Source: Orychophragmus violaceus
Lineage: Eukaryota > Streptophyta > Magnoliopsida > Brassicales > Brassicaceae
Length of the DNA stretch: 64,000 nucleotides
Direction: 5' to 3'
Assembly: GCA_030180135.1 (NCBI GenBank)
Contig: CM058236.1
Coordinates: forward strand, 9,135,357 to 9,199,356
Shown here: in pieces, positions 35,868-47,090 of the stretch
Numbering within the stretch: position 1 is the first letter of the stretch
Layout of the letters: each line of letters opens with the position of its first letter
Program-made: the position numbers and the translations under genes
The notes under the pieces: model-generated
Told to the model about the DNA's origin: nothing
Database searches by the model: none
Seen by the model: the letters and a program-made list of their open reading frames with translations, nothing else

Positions 35868-37645
35868 AGAAATCATTCCGCCTCTCTGCCGTCTTCCGAT
35901 GCACCGCCTCTGCACCACCGCCACGGCACGGGCTCTGCACCACCGCCACGGCACGGGCTCTGCACCACCGTCTCTGCACCACAGACAACCGACTCGTCCG
36001 TTGCCAACTCGCCGACGCACCACCTCCGCACGTTGCCAACTCGCCGAGTCGCCGTATGGAATCGTCGTCTTCAAGCACAGATCTGTAACCTTCTCCTCTT
36101 CTTACGATTAGCCATGATAAGACCACCGTCGTCGTCTCGACCAGCCGTGACCGATCTCAAATAGAACAAGAGAAACCAAAATCGATTTAAAAATAGGGTA
36201 AAAGCAAGCAGAATCAAATCGATTTGATTCCCAATTCCCTTCCATTGTTATCAACAATCAATAAGACAAAGGAAGTGATGAGTTCTCACCTAGCCTTGGA
36301 GGCGGACGAGCATGGAGAGAAGAGTGAAGATTGTAATAAATGAAGGAGATACTCTGGAAACTGCAAAAGAAGATGAACAACTCCAACGCTTTAGTGGTTG
36401 GATCTATTAAGATTTAGGTCCATTAGATCAAATGTTAATCAACGGTAGATATTAAAAGGATGGTGATCCTTGTTTTTCTTTATCAACCAATGAGAATAAA
36501 GCTTTTAAAAGAATCATTTGGATGATATCTTTTGTTTATAATTAATAACAATTGTAAAACAAATATATTTTGATTTAATTGTTATGTTTAAGTGTAAGTC
36601 TCTGGATTAAAATTTGTAATGTATAAATCTTCAACAAAAATATTACACGAATGAATATATATAGTAGGACTAAACTAATAGGGTTTGGATTTAGGTTTAA
36701 GATTAAAGCTTGAAAATATTATATTAGTAAAATAAGTATGAGGATTAAACTAATAGTTTTGATTTTATATTTTATATTTTATATTTTATATTTTAATTTT
36801 AAAGTTTATGGCTAAGAGGAAGATTTATAGTATGATTTATGTTAGAATGTGTGTATGGTTTATGGTAATTAAAAGAATAGGATTAAGGTTTTAAGATAAT
36901 GTTATAAAATAGTAGATTTAGAAAATAATAATATTATTGTTTATGGATATATTATAGGAATTAGATTATGGATATATTATAGGAATTAGATTTTTGTTAG
37001 TTAGATTTTTGTTTATAGATTAGGATTTTAGGGTTTGTTTAGGGTTTAGGGTGTGTTTAGGGTTAAGAGTTATGAAATTTGTAAGTATTGAATTTTTAGT
37101 TGTGGATATATTATAATTTATGATTAAGAGTTTAGAGTTTATAATTTGATTATGGTTTGGGGTTTATTTAGAGTTAGGGTTTAGGGTTTGGAGGGTATAG
37201 TTTGGAAATTTTAGATTTACAAATAATAATTCTTTTATAATTAATGTTTATATTTTGATTTAATAGTTTATGATTAAGAGTATGATTTATAATATGATAA
37301 TGGTTTAGGGTTTAGGGTTTAGGGTTTAGAGGGTAAGTTTTGTAAAATTTTTATTGGACAGAACTTGGCCACGAAATAAACGTGGCTAAATCGTGACTAA
37401 TTAGACACGATTTAGCCACGATATTTTACGTGTATAGGTTTGTCACAATTACTTCGTGACAAAACGTGGCTATACTAAGTCACGCTATATATCGTGACCA
37501 AAACGTGACTAACTGCGCTGTTTTGGACACGATTTAGCCACGTTTTTTTGTCACGTAACAAATCGTGACTAAATCGTGACTAATTATAAAATAGCCACGA
37601 TTTATCGTGACTAAAACGTGGCTATACGGTATATTTTTACTAGTG
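35482..37645. mobile_element. CACTA-2, non-autonomous CACTA element
   Basis: 2164 bp with inverted ends CACTAGTAAAAATATA extending into TATAGCCACG, and a 3-bp duplication AAC (35479-35481, 37646-37648). Subterminal arrays of GCCACG/CGTGGC and CGTGACTAA (35505-35730 and 37370-37625). The interior has an (AT)n stretch near 35840, a G+C-rich block (35880-36150) with imperfect CACCGCCACGGCACGGGCTC repeats, and TTTAGGG clusters (37030-37330). No transposase is encoded. Confidence 0.9.
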
Positions 37646-37866
37646 AACTGGGGTTCTAAATCCTCTCTCTTTCAAGAACAAGATCAGCCCATAACTCTCT
37701 CTGAATGTAAAATAAATCGTAAGTAAAGCGTAGCCTAAACAAGTGGCTAAAAACCCTAATATATAGTCTAAAACACGTTTTTGGGCCTTTTTGCAAGTCT
37801 GAGAAGTTTCTGGGCAAAAACTGTAATTTCTCCAAAATGCAGATTTTTGGGCGCAGGAATCACCTT

Positions 37867-37964
37867 GCATCGACCGATGCACATACTGCATCGACCGATG
37901 GACATATTGCATCGACCGATGCACACACTGCATCGACCGATGCACACACTGCATCGACCGATGC
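37867..37964. repeat. five-unit 21-bp palindrome array
   Basis: Five 14-mers of the form GCATCGACCGATGC, starting at 37867, 37888, 37909, 37930 and 37951, each separated by a 7-base spacer (ACATACT, ACATATT, ACACACT, ACACACT). One unit has a terminal C-to-G change. Lies inside solo LTR copy 2. Confidence 0.95.
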
Positions 37965-40029
37965 AGGGCGATTTCGCAGCCAGTGAACTCTGTGAATCCT
38001 CTAAACAGTGCAGAAATGCTCTCAATGCTCCCAGAACGTCCAATTAGGCTCCAAATGTCCTTAAACCTATAAAACACCTGAAAAGACTCCAAAACACATA
38101 GAAAGACTTGATAACAAAGACATATACCATGGTTAAAATCCCTAAAATCCATGGTATATCATTAGGCAAAATGACTAAGGCTCCTTTCAACAAACAAAAT
38201 GAAAGGGCCAGTGACTTATTGGGCCTTATACATACTGATGTGTGCGGTACAGTGAGCATAAGTACCAGAGGAATCTTTCAGTATTTCATTACCTTCACTG
38301 ATGATTTCAGTAGGTATGGTTAAGTCTATTTAATGAGACATAAGTCGGAATCTTTTGAAAAGTTCAAAGAGTTCCAGAATGAAGTACAGAAACAACTTGG
38401 CAAAAGTATTAAGGCTCTACGATAAGATCTTGGAGGTGAATACTTAAGTCAAAAATTCAGTGATCATCTGAGAGATTGTGAAATTGTTTCACACTCACTC
38501 CTCCTGGAACGCCCCAATGGAATGGAGTTTCCGAGAGGAGGAATCGGACTTTATTTAGATATGGTTCGATCAATGATGAGTCACTCAGATCTTTCATTAT
38601 CCTTCTGGGGATACACTCTAGAAACATCTGCGTTTACACTAAATAGGGTTCCATCAAAATCAGTTACAAAGACACCACATGAGATGTGGACTGGAAATGT
38701 TCCTAATTTGTCTTTCATGAAGATTTGGGGTTGTGAGGCTTATGTAAAACGTTTAATCTCTGATAAGCTCACACCCAAATCCGATAAGTGCTACTTCGTT
38801 GGTTATCCTAAGGAGACCAAGGCATATTACTTTTACAACCGGTCCGAGAACAAAGTGTTTGTTGCTCGGAACTGTGTTTTTCTTGAGAGAGACTTTCTTT
38901 CCAGCAAGAATAGTGGGAGTAAAGCACAACTTGAAGAAATTCAAGAATCACAGAGACTGCTCAACCTGATGAGGAAGAGAAACAGCTGGATCTACAAGAG
39001 TTGTAGAACCTACACCTGTGGTGCCTGAAGTTTGCAAATTCGAAAGGATTCGTCACGAACCCGAGAGATTTGGATTTCTAATGACCGATTGCCATGATCT
39101 GTTGATCATTGACAGTGACAAGCCTGCAAATTTTGAAGAAGAAATGATGGGCCCTGACTCCGAAAATGGCTGAAAGCCGCTGATTACGAAATGGGATCCA
39201 TATCACAGAACCAAGTATGGACTTGGGTTGATTTACCCGATGGTGTAAAAGCCATTGAGTGTAAATGGATTTTCAAGAAGAAAAGTTGACGTGGATGGCA
39301 ATATTCAGATATACAAAGCTAGGTTGGTGGCAAAAGGTTTCGAGCAAATTCATGGTATTGACTATGAAGAAACCTATTCCCAGTCACTATGCTTAAGTCC
39401 ATTATGATTCTCCTAACAATCGCCGCTCATTATGATTATGAGATCTGGCAGATGGATGTGATTACAGTTTTCCTTAATGGAATTCTGGAAGAGGATGTGT
39501 ACATGACACAACCTGAAGGTTTCATTGATCCTAATGCTGATAGGAAGGTATGCAAGCTTCATCGATCCATTTATGGATTGAAGCAAGCACCTCGGAGTTG
39601 GAATCTTCGTTTTGATGAAGCGGTCAAAAGTTTGACTTCATCAGGAACGAAGAGGAGTCGTGTGTTTACAAGAAGACTAGTGGGAGCACAGTTGCATTTC
39701 TTGTACTGTATGTAGATAACATATTCCTTCTCGGAAATGACGTTCCATTGCTTCAGTCTGTTAAGATTTGGCTGGGAGGTTGTTTTAATGAAGCCGCATA
39801 CATTCTTGGAATAAGAATCTATAGAGATAGATTGGACAAGCTAAATTGGATTGTGTCAAGATACTTATATTGATAAGGTCTTACACAGGTTCAGTACGCA
39901 TGATTCTAAGAAGGGCTTCATACCAATGTCTCATGGCATTACTCTTAGCAAAACGCAGTGTCTTTCGTGACATGTTGAGCGAGAGCGCATGAGAATCAGA
40001 CTAATGCTATAGGCATTAGATCTCTTAAG

Positions 40030-40859
40030 ATATAATCTTGGTTTTAGTGGGAGTTGTTTTTGGTTTTAGTTATGATATGATGTTCGTATAGACATAATAT
40101 GGTTATGTTATTTTAATGAAATTTGTTTCAGTATTATTTAATAATGTTATTAAATAATAGTCCCAAAGTAATTTATGACATTTATAGGTCATCAAGTATG
40201 TGACTTGATCATGAAACCCTATAAGTAATAAATGACATAAATTATGTTGGTCCCTAGTCAAGGTTGTTAAAGTGGGACATTAACAACCGCGTGAGACTAG
40301 TATGTGAGGTGACTGATGACTAAGTTTCATGGAGTCATTAATAAGAGTATTAAAGTCAATCACATAGATATGTGTTAGAGAACACAGGATCGGACATGAC
40401 CCGCTAATGAGAACTCTACAGGATAGTTATATAAGTGTCATGAGAGTTTTCATTACGACTATAGAGTATAGTCCTTAGACCTGAGTTCATCATGTTTTCT
40501 TACATGTGAATTGGTCCGCTTTAACTTTGTCAAACGTCAGCCGTAACAGGTGACTATAAAGGCATTGATTGGGCGTATCATGAAGTTTGTGAAGGAATAG
40601 GGATAGAACAAGATGGGATTTGTCCCTCCTATATAACAGGAGATAAATATCTCAGTGCCCATCGAAGATTTGATACTGAGAAATGTGTGGCCGCACTCAA
40701 ACGAGGTGATTGTCAGTCGTTTGTCTTGTCAGTATAAATCAGAGTTCGATGAACATGATCTTGGCTTAATAAGGATGACACTGATCTTGCCTTATGCCAA
40801 ATCGAGATATAGAGAAGAAGGGATTATGGGAATAAATGATTCCAGTACAAGTGGAAGAT
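40030..40859 (+). other. 3' noncoding region and polypurine tract of copia A
   Basis: Homologous to the same region in copies B, C and D. Contains the conserved ACTATAGAGTATAGTCCTTA block (about 40458-40477), a small CTCCT...AGGAG hairpin (40627-40643), and the polypurine tract ACAAGTGGAAGAT at 40847-40859, one base different from the other copies. Confidence 0.75.
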
Positions 40860-41564
40860 TGTTGGGAATGTCCTGAAATCATACTTGTAATCACTCTAGA
40901 GATAGTTGTGTAGTCGAGATGAGACATTCATATAATACTAGGTAATCATAATGTTTTGCTAGAAGCCACTTAAGATCTGTGAGTTATGAACTCATTGCTA
41001 GTATTATATGATCTTATATGGTCACACACCTAAGCAAACTGGATGCATTATATGGGATTGATTATTAGTGTAATAATCTGATGAATGTATATTTGATATA
41101 CATTTGTAGCGAGTTTCTGAGGTAGTGTTGATCGACACAAAGGTGTATCGATCGACACAGATCGCGGACCAAAATAACGATTTTAGTTTATGACTTAATT
41201 AACTATGGTTTGATCTTTGGTTAATTAGGTCATGGTAAAAGCCCATATATATATGATATATGCTCGACTTTTACAGTGACAGACCTAATTCACAGCCACC
41301 TCTGAGAAACTAAGAACTCCCTAAAGAGATCCGATCTCTACAGCACTAGCATCCCGTCCATTCCAGTTTGTGTGCGTGTGGATACCAGTAGAGGCGCAGC
41401 ACTTGAGGCGCTCGTGAATCTCGAATACATGTTCATCTTCCGCTGCTAATCTCCAGGTAATTTCGAGATCCTTATGATTCAATAAACCTAAACCCTAGAT
41501 CCTAGGCTATGGAATTTATACTTAGGGTTGCCTAATATGATTAGAACCGCTAGAAATTCCTACA
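40860..41564 (+). repeat. 3' LTR of copia A
   Basis: 705 bp, pairs with 31351-32054. The palindrome pair is at 41125-41138 (with one C-to-T change) and 41145-41158. Confidence 0.93.
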
Positions 41565-41569
41565 TTTCC

Positions 41570-42180
41570 GACCCCACATAAAGTTTATTCTCAACTCGTT
41601 AGTTTGGACCCCTTTGATCGTAACCCGAATTATTTGGACTAGATTTAAATTCCATAACAAAAATTGACATCATATGTGGGGATGAGAAACTTTTCTCCGC
41701 TTTAAGACAAAGCCGAAATGACGGGACCGCTCTCAGCCAGCGATAGCTCCATGAAGACTCCGAACCCACTACCTCCGAGCTCGAACCCTCCGAGCTCGGT
41801 CAAAGGAACAAGTTCACCGGTCTTGCCATTCGACACTTCAGATAACTGCACTAGGGTACCAACACCCGCCAGGATGCTGAACCAACAAACCAAGCTTCAA
41901 ATACCCAAAATCTAAACCCTCACGCTCCCTCTAATGTCGCCGACCCCAGCACCGCGCTAACCTGTATGAATATGTCGATGGTCAACAGCTCGGTCAATGA
42001 AACCAGGATAACAGACACGCACGAGGACGTCGAACTGACAAATCAGACCCCGGACACTCATACCCCCAATCATCAGGATGCCTATTCCCTTGTAAGGATC
42101 TTGATGACACAGGTCGACTAGCTGACCCGATGCAACAACAACCGCTTCAAGCAACTCGCAAACGCTCAAAATAAGTCATT
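41570..42180 (+). pseudogene. gypsy-like remnant, right part with a gag-like start
   Basis: Continues 31070-31350 after removal of copia A. A frame at 41718-41915 begins MTGPLSASDSSMKTPNPL and is Pro/Ser/Thr-rich, followed by broken frames to 42172. Similar to the low-complexity N-terminus of Tat-type gag, but no diagnostic motif is present. Confidence 0.35.
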
Positions 42181-42189
42181 GATCATTTT

Positions 42190-43102
42190 GATCTTGTTAA
42201 AAGTGTATTATTGTGCAATAATAATGTACAGTATAATGATAAGGGTCTTCTGCCAAATTTGATTACATGACTTCTTGATAACAAAATATGTAGACCCCTC
42301 TAAACACTACACAAACACACCAATTGCATATGTTGTATGCGCATGCATCGTAAAGACCAAATTTTTTGTCAGATTTTACAATTTTGTAGTCGAATTTGTG
42401 CTTCATTGCTCAAATTTCCATATTTTCCTTCAACACGTTTTTGCTTCTGAAATGTTGATGCTTTTTCACAATATCCACCAAAGAAAACCGAACTACGTTT
42501 CTCATGTCTTCTGTTTTCTTAGTGAAGTCGTTCTTCTCAGACATTACGTTGCCAACAACATCAGCACCATCAACAACACCATCATCACCATCAACAACAC
42601 CATCAGCACCTCCATCACCAACCATCGGAACATCAAATAGATGTCTTTGAAACTGATCTTCTTTTTCGCTCTTTGAATCAGATTGTTCCTCATTGTTGAC
42701 CGTATTAGTTTTTGTCCCAGTCGTAGATGCAAAGCTCACACAAAGCTGCGTCAATGTTGTCTTCCGTACATAGGCAACACAATTTGCCAATTGACGATCA
42801 TTAGCAATAATAACCGGGGAATAGTTAGTATTGATCAAATCTCCAGGAAAATAGTTGAACTCGATATCACTGATTCTGTTCGATTCATAGTCTTTTGAAA
42901 TCATAATCTTCAGCTTATCAAGGGTAGTATTAGAATCCAAAGCAAGTAATCTCCCTCTTTTTTCTTCATCAACATCAAAACTCCAACGCTTGCGACACAT
43001 GATTTCCAAACACCACAAGTTGCGTAGATATGAATCATGTTTATCGATTAGAACAAGAACAACAAAAATTAAGAAGAACCCATTGATGGACGTCAAAAAC
43101 AT
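42190..43102 (-). pseudogene. truncated Mutator-like (MULE) transposase, N-terminal part
   Basis: The main frame is 42410-43102. The region LLALDSNTTLDKLKIMISKD, then FNYFPGDL, PVIIANDRQLANCVAYV and LTQLCVSF has the order of the N-terminal (PB1-like) domain of plant MuDR transposases. After an acidic, Gly/Asp/Val-rich linker comes VVRFSLVDIVKKHQHFRSKNVLKENMEI, like the segment before the MULE zinc domain. The frame then stops, but homology appears to continue with stops to about 42250 (KHKFDYKIVKSDKK). The catalytic and SWIM domains are absent. A hydrophobic N-terminal extension suggests the true start is the Met at MCRKRW. Confidence 0.6.
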
Positions 43103-45892
43103 GTATGGGACGATTTATTTTTGAAAAAGAAGATAATTTTCGAAATATTCAACATAAAAATGATAAACATGATCATAGATTGTGTTCCTAATTTTCTCTA
43201 ATTTTTAATAGATTTTGTGGAATGTACATTGCACAAAATGTAGAAGAAAGAGAGAAATGTGGATTGTACGTTCCACGAATGTTAGAATAATGAGTAATTC
43301 TTAGAATGTAAATTCTACAAAATTGTAGAATAAAGTTAAAACTTCAGATTACGTATTCCACAAAATGTTTCAATTTTTATAATATAGTGAAAAATGTAAA
43401 ATCATATTCCACAGTTTTAGAATTTTGTTAAAACCGTAGAGTTTACAATCGACAAAAAGTGGATTATAGTGCAAGTGGTAGATTATGTATTCTAAATTAT
43501 TTGGATATTAGAGAAAATGGTAGAACACGTATTCTACATGTAGAATTCATGTTCTACTATTTTAGAACAATTAAGAAAAAATATATTAAAATTTCAAAAA
43601 ATAACAGGGAAAAGGTTGAAAAATCCAGATTGGTGTATTTTTATTTTGCTTATTTTCTGTATTTTTGGATTAAAAATAATTCGAAATTTAAATTTTTAAA
43701 AATAATTATAAGGGTAATCATGTCAAATTAAGGTAAAATATAAAAAAGAGATAAAATGACAATAATCTTGTTTCATCTTTTTACACAAATCTCCCTTTAT
43801 TTATTGGTGAATACATTTTGTTGTTTGACCTTGATTTGTTTTCTAAATACTGTGTTGTGTTTTATTGACTAGTTGGTCTCACCTCCCCCGCGCACGCGCG
43901 AAGGTTTTGTCTTTGTTAAATACTTGCTTTGTTGTATTTTTTTCACGTTCCAGCTGGATTTGATGCTGGCTATATATGATCAAACGGCATGATTGATGTC
44001 ATTTCGTTAGTATGTCAGGTATCGTTGTCTTGTTAGTTCTTTATATACTATTCGATACTCATGCAACTATTATTGGCCATGAATTACGATTTTGCAACAA
44101 TTGTTAATTGGAGAACTAAGTTGAACTTGTCTCTTTATTACCATGTTCATCTGCAATTTCGGCATTGTCATTCAGAACAATTCGATCATAAATTCTCTTT
44201 CGTCATCGATTCACTTTGGTGTTGCTTGGTTGTATCCTCCCCCGATAGGCAGAGCGATTGAGCTGAAAATCGTTGAACGTAATGTAGGGGTCCGACTTTA
44301 GGATGGTGACGAAACAACTTGAACCATATCTGAATAGAAATTTGAAGTGGACATAGAGGCGAAGTCGAACGAACTGATTTGGGCGAAGTGGCATGTAGAA
44401 TGACATCGACATAAAAGGACTATTTATATGACGCGAGTGGGGAAATCGAGGAAGATTAGGAGACTGTTGCAGTGAATGATGATTAAGATGTAACAACATC
44501 ATGTGTTGTTGACTGAAGCTTACAAATATTTGAGGAATTAAATGGACGACAGTAATGGCCGATATCGTATGGTGTAAGATTCAGTGAGTGGAGCATGAAG
44601 AAAAAGGAAGGCGAAGATGCACACAGTTAAAAGGCGTATTAAGATCAGAATGAACAGAGAAGATTATGTGTGATGTGGCGACATCCTTTTTAAAGAGAGA
44701 GTTGTGTTTAAGTCCATTATGGATAATGTGGAGATTGGGCTTCGAGTAAGATAGTAACAACATCCTCAAACCTCGATTTAAGATTCTTAGTAATATAATA
44801 TTATTATTTAATATTTACTTTAGTTAAATATTTAAAATTTAGACTAAAATTAAATATGAATCTTTGATATCTTCTTAAGAAACCCATGTTATTCTCTACT
44901 TTTTATTTAATAGACACATTGAAATTTTTTTAATTCTTGCTTTTTTTGGTTTTGTATTTCTATATTTTATATTTGTGTGTTGTCAGTATCATATTGCTGT
45001 TTTTTGTTCTTTTTCATCATTTTCGTCGATCTTTTTTTTAAATTACTTTATATATTTCTATTTCTATTTTTATTTAAATTTGAAAGTTATTATTTTATGA
45101 TATATTTGTACTTGTATGGTTCTAAAATGGTTTATTTTTTTATTATATGAATATTGGTTATTTTTTTTGAAAACAATTTATGTTTAAACCATATATAATA
45201 TATTATTTTTTGTTGGTCTAATCAGTATGATTATTATCGCTTATTTGTGGCTCGAACATATCATTTATTTGTGACATGAAATGTTCAAAAAAAAAAATTG
45301 GTTCTATATTGAGACTTCGTTTCTCTTCTTTTTTAAATAGGTAATCTTAAAGCTTGATTAATGAAATATGAAAAAAATAATTGGTTTTAAAATTTTCTCT
45401 TTAAATTCAAGATGTATATGAATTATATTTGTATTACATTCACAATATTTGAAATATAGAAATCTTAAATAACAATTTTGATTGAAAATCTAACTACATA
45501 TATTAGAGTTACCTATAAAATATTGCAAACATCTTATCTAGTTATATTTTATTTTATTTTTAAATTTAAATGAAATTAAAAAAATCATATTATTTCCTTA
45601 GTTATTTTAATTTTGAATTATTTTATAAAATATCAGATGTCTAAATTTACATGCATAAAATGAGATTAATGCATTTTAAATGATATTTAATGTATTGTAT
45701 TTGTTTTTTGATGACTTATTAACTTGCTGTATAGAAAATGTGGAATTTAGTGTATAGAAAATGAGGAATTTATTAACTTGCTGTAATGGCCATGTTGTGA
45801 ATTGCGGCTAATTTCATAACTTTTACAGAGATTTTAAGGCTGTTGTTATGGAAAAGTTTTAAGGACATAGGATTGCTCCTCTCACCTGCTCT
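43103..45892. other. AT-rich non-genic interval with short repeats
   Basis: No gene recognised. 43200-43560 holds repeated TTCTAC/GTAGAA and ATTCCACAAAATGT words in both orientations (see findings). 45700-45790 has a small local duplication (TTAACTTGCTGTA and TGTATAGAAAATG). The rest is AT-rich. Confidence 0.5.
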
Positions 45893-46356
45893 AAGAGCAT
45901 TCACATTGGTGTTATCCACCATGGGATTCTTAATTTAATTTTTTATTAATTTTTTTTTACAGATAACAAAAAAAAATAACTAATAGAAACACGCCACGCA
46001 GGCGTGAATAGTGAAGAAACATGTTCTAAAAATCCTAATCTAAGAGCATGATTATCAAGGGTTTTTAGGGGTGGGGTTCTTAACTATTCACGTGGGACCC
46101 ACGTGAATAGTTAAGAACCCGGGTCCTAAAAATCCTTATTTAAGAACCGGTTCTTACACTGTTCATGACACGTGGCGGCTTATCATTCGTCTAATTTTTT
46201 TTTTCGAATTTTTTTTTTTTTTTACACTTTTCCCCCAAAAAAAAAAGAAATTTTTTAAGAACCCCCATAGGGGGTTCATTGATGGTCATGCTCTAAGGGC
46301 ATGTACATCCAAGGTTCTTAGGGTGGAGTTTTTAAAAAAAAAATTATTAAAATATT
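45893..46356. mobile_element. Harbinger-like MITE cluster, left side
   Basis: The best-defined member is 46044-46293 (250 bp). Its inverted ends GAGCATGATTATCAAGG and GAGCATGACCATCAATG are flanked by TAA (46041-46043, 46294-46296), typical of PIF/Harbinger MITEs. A second begins at 46297 (GGGCATGTACATCCAAGG) and is interrupted at 46356 by copia C. A partial relative starts near 45893 (GAGCATTCACATTGG). All contain GGTTCTTAACTATTCACGTG-like inner sequence. Confidence 0.7.
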
Positions 46357-47077
46357 TGAAGGAATTTCTAGCAGATTCCTAATCCAATTAGGCAATCCTA
46401 GTCTGAATTCCGAGCCTAGGATCTACAGGTTCATGTAATTGAATCTATCAGATCTGAAGATTACCTGGTGATTAATGCAGCGGAAGTCTTAGCAAGTAAT
46501 CGAGATCTAGAGCGCCTCAAGTGCTGCGCCTCTACTGGTATCCACACGCACACAGAACTGGACAGCAGGGATGCTAGTGCCTATCAGAGATCTGATCTCC
46601 AGAGAGGTTTCTTTTCTGTTTCTGGTGGCTGTGAATTAGGTTAAGATCGAGTTTAGGTCGACCATATATCTTATATATGTTGACTTAAACCGCAACGGGA
46701 TTAACTAATGATTAAACCGATTTAATCTGCTAATCCGCGAGTTGTGTCGACCGACACACTCTTTGTGTCGATCGACACAGTCGATCCGTGTCGACCGATA
46801 CACATAGTGCGTCGATCGACACTGCCCAGAAAAGATGACATCGAATATGCATTCATCCGATCATTACACTAATGATCAACCTCACATTCAATGTCCAGTT
46901 TGCTTAGGTGTGTGACCCTGTAGGATCATATAACACTAGCAATGAGTTCTAAACTCATTGATCATAAGTGGCTTCTAGCAAAGCATTACGAGTACCTAGT
47001 GTCATATGATTGTCTCATCTCGACAACACGACTTTCTCTCAGAGTAAGTACAAATAGATTTCAGGACATTCCCAACA
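46357..47077 (-). repeat. 3' LTR of copia C
   Basis: 721 bp on the minus strand. Two palindrome pairs at 46744/46765 and 46788/46809, all with 7-base spacers. Lacks 11 bases (GCATATCAAAT) present in the 5' LTR. Confidence 0.92.
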
Positions 47078-47090
47078 ATCTCCCACTTGT
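47078..47090 (-). promoter_or_regulatory. polypurine tract of copia C
   Basis: Reverse complement reads ACAAGTGGGAGAT, immediately before the 3' LTR. The 3' noncoding region follows at 47091-47900, homologous to the other copies. Confidence 0.8.

Larger units (their letters stand above)
34751..38161 (+). mobile_element. solo LTR, TGATA...TATCA family, copy 2 (carrying CACTA-2)
   Basis: Starts TGATAGGTCAAG and ends GGTATATCA, with a 5-bp duplication TTAGG (34746-34750, 38162-38166) in the integrase frame of copia A. Excluding CACTA-2 it is about 1244 bp and aligns with copy 1 (shared TTAGGGTATCGAATCCACA and the CCATGG hairpin at the right end). Extra length includes a 21-bp array at 37867-37964. 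No coding frame. Confidence 0.82.
34293..40000 (+). pseudogene. copia A pol remnant (protease, integrase, reverse transcriptase)
   Basis: Interrupted at 34751-38161 by a nested insertion. Left part: degraded protease and the integrase zinc region (HCRLCHINEKRIQKLHSDG, CEKCESCLLG). Right part: integrase core from 38167 (HTDVCG, YFITFTDDFSRYG, then DLGGEYLS and SFWGYTLETSAFTLNRVPSK), linker, and RT (39380-39990) with EDVYMTQPEGF, YGLKQAPRSWN and YVDN at 39709-39720 in place of YVDD. After GITLSKTQC the sequence skips straight to the 3' noncoding region, so RNase H is deleted. Several stops and frameshifts. Confidence 0.87.
31351..41564 (+). mobile_element. Ty1/copia element copy A
   Basis: Bounded by LTRs of 704 and 705 bp with a perfect 5-bp duplication TTTCC (31346-31350, 41565-41569). 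It contains a tRNA-iMet type primer site, a long leader with paired palindromes, gag-protease, a pol split by a nested insertion at 34751-38161, a 3' noncoding region and a polypurine tract. By eye the two LTRs differ at about 17 sites, more than those of copies B and C, so this is the oldest of the three complete copies. RNase H is missing. Confidence 0.92.

Noticed and set aside
35682..36164. Frames up to 161 codons inside CACTA-2
   Set aside because: Compositional frames over GC-rich repeats and an (AT)n tract, overlapping on both strands. No recognisable domain.
37867..37964. Regular short repeats with spacers, superficially CRISPR-like
   Set aside because: 14-base repeats with 7-base, nearly identical spacers inside a plant LTR. 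CRISPR arrays have longer repeats and unique spacers of about 30 bases, and occur in prokaryotes.
40655..40876. 73-codon frame repeated in the 3' region of the copia copies (also 47061-47252 and 61080-61271)
   Set aside because: It overlaps the polypurine tract and LTR start, and has no protein family resemblance. Its conservation is explained by the conserved noncoding region.
43886..43911. GC-rich CCCCCGCGCACGCGCG run as a Helitron end
   Set aside because: Only a short palindrome-like GC run in AT-rich DNA, with no terminal signature on either side.
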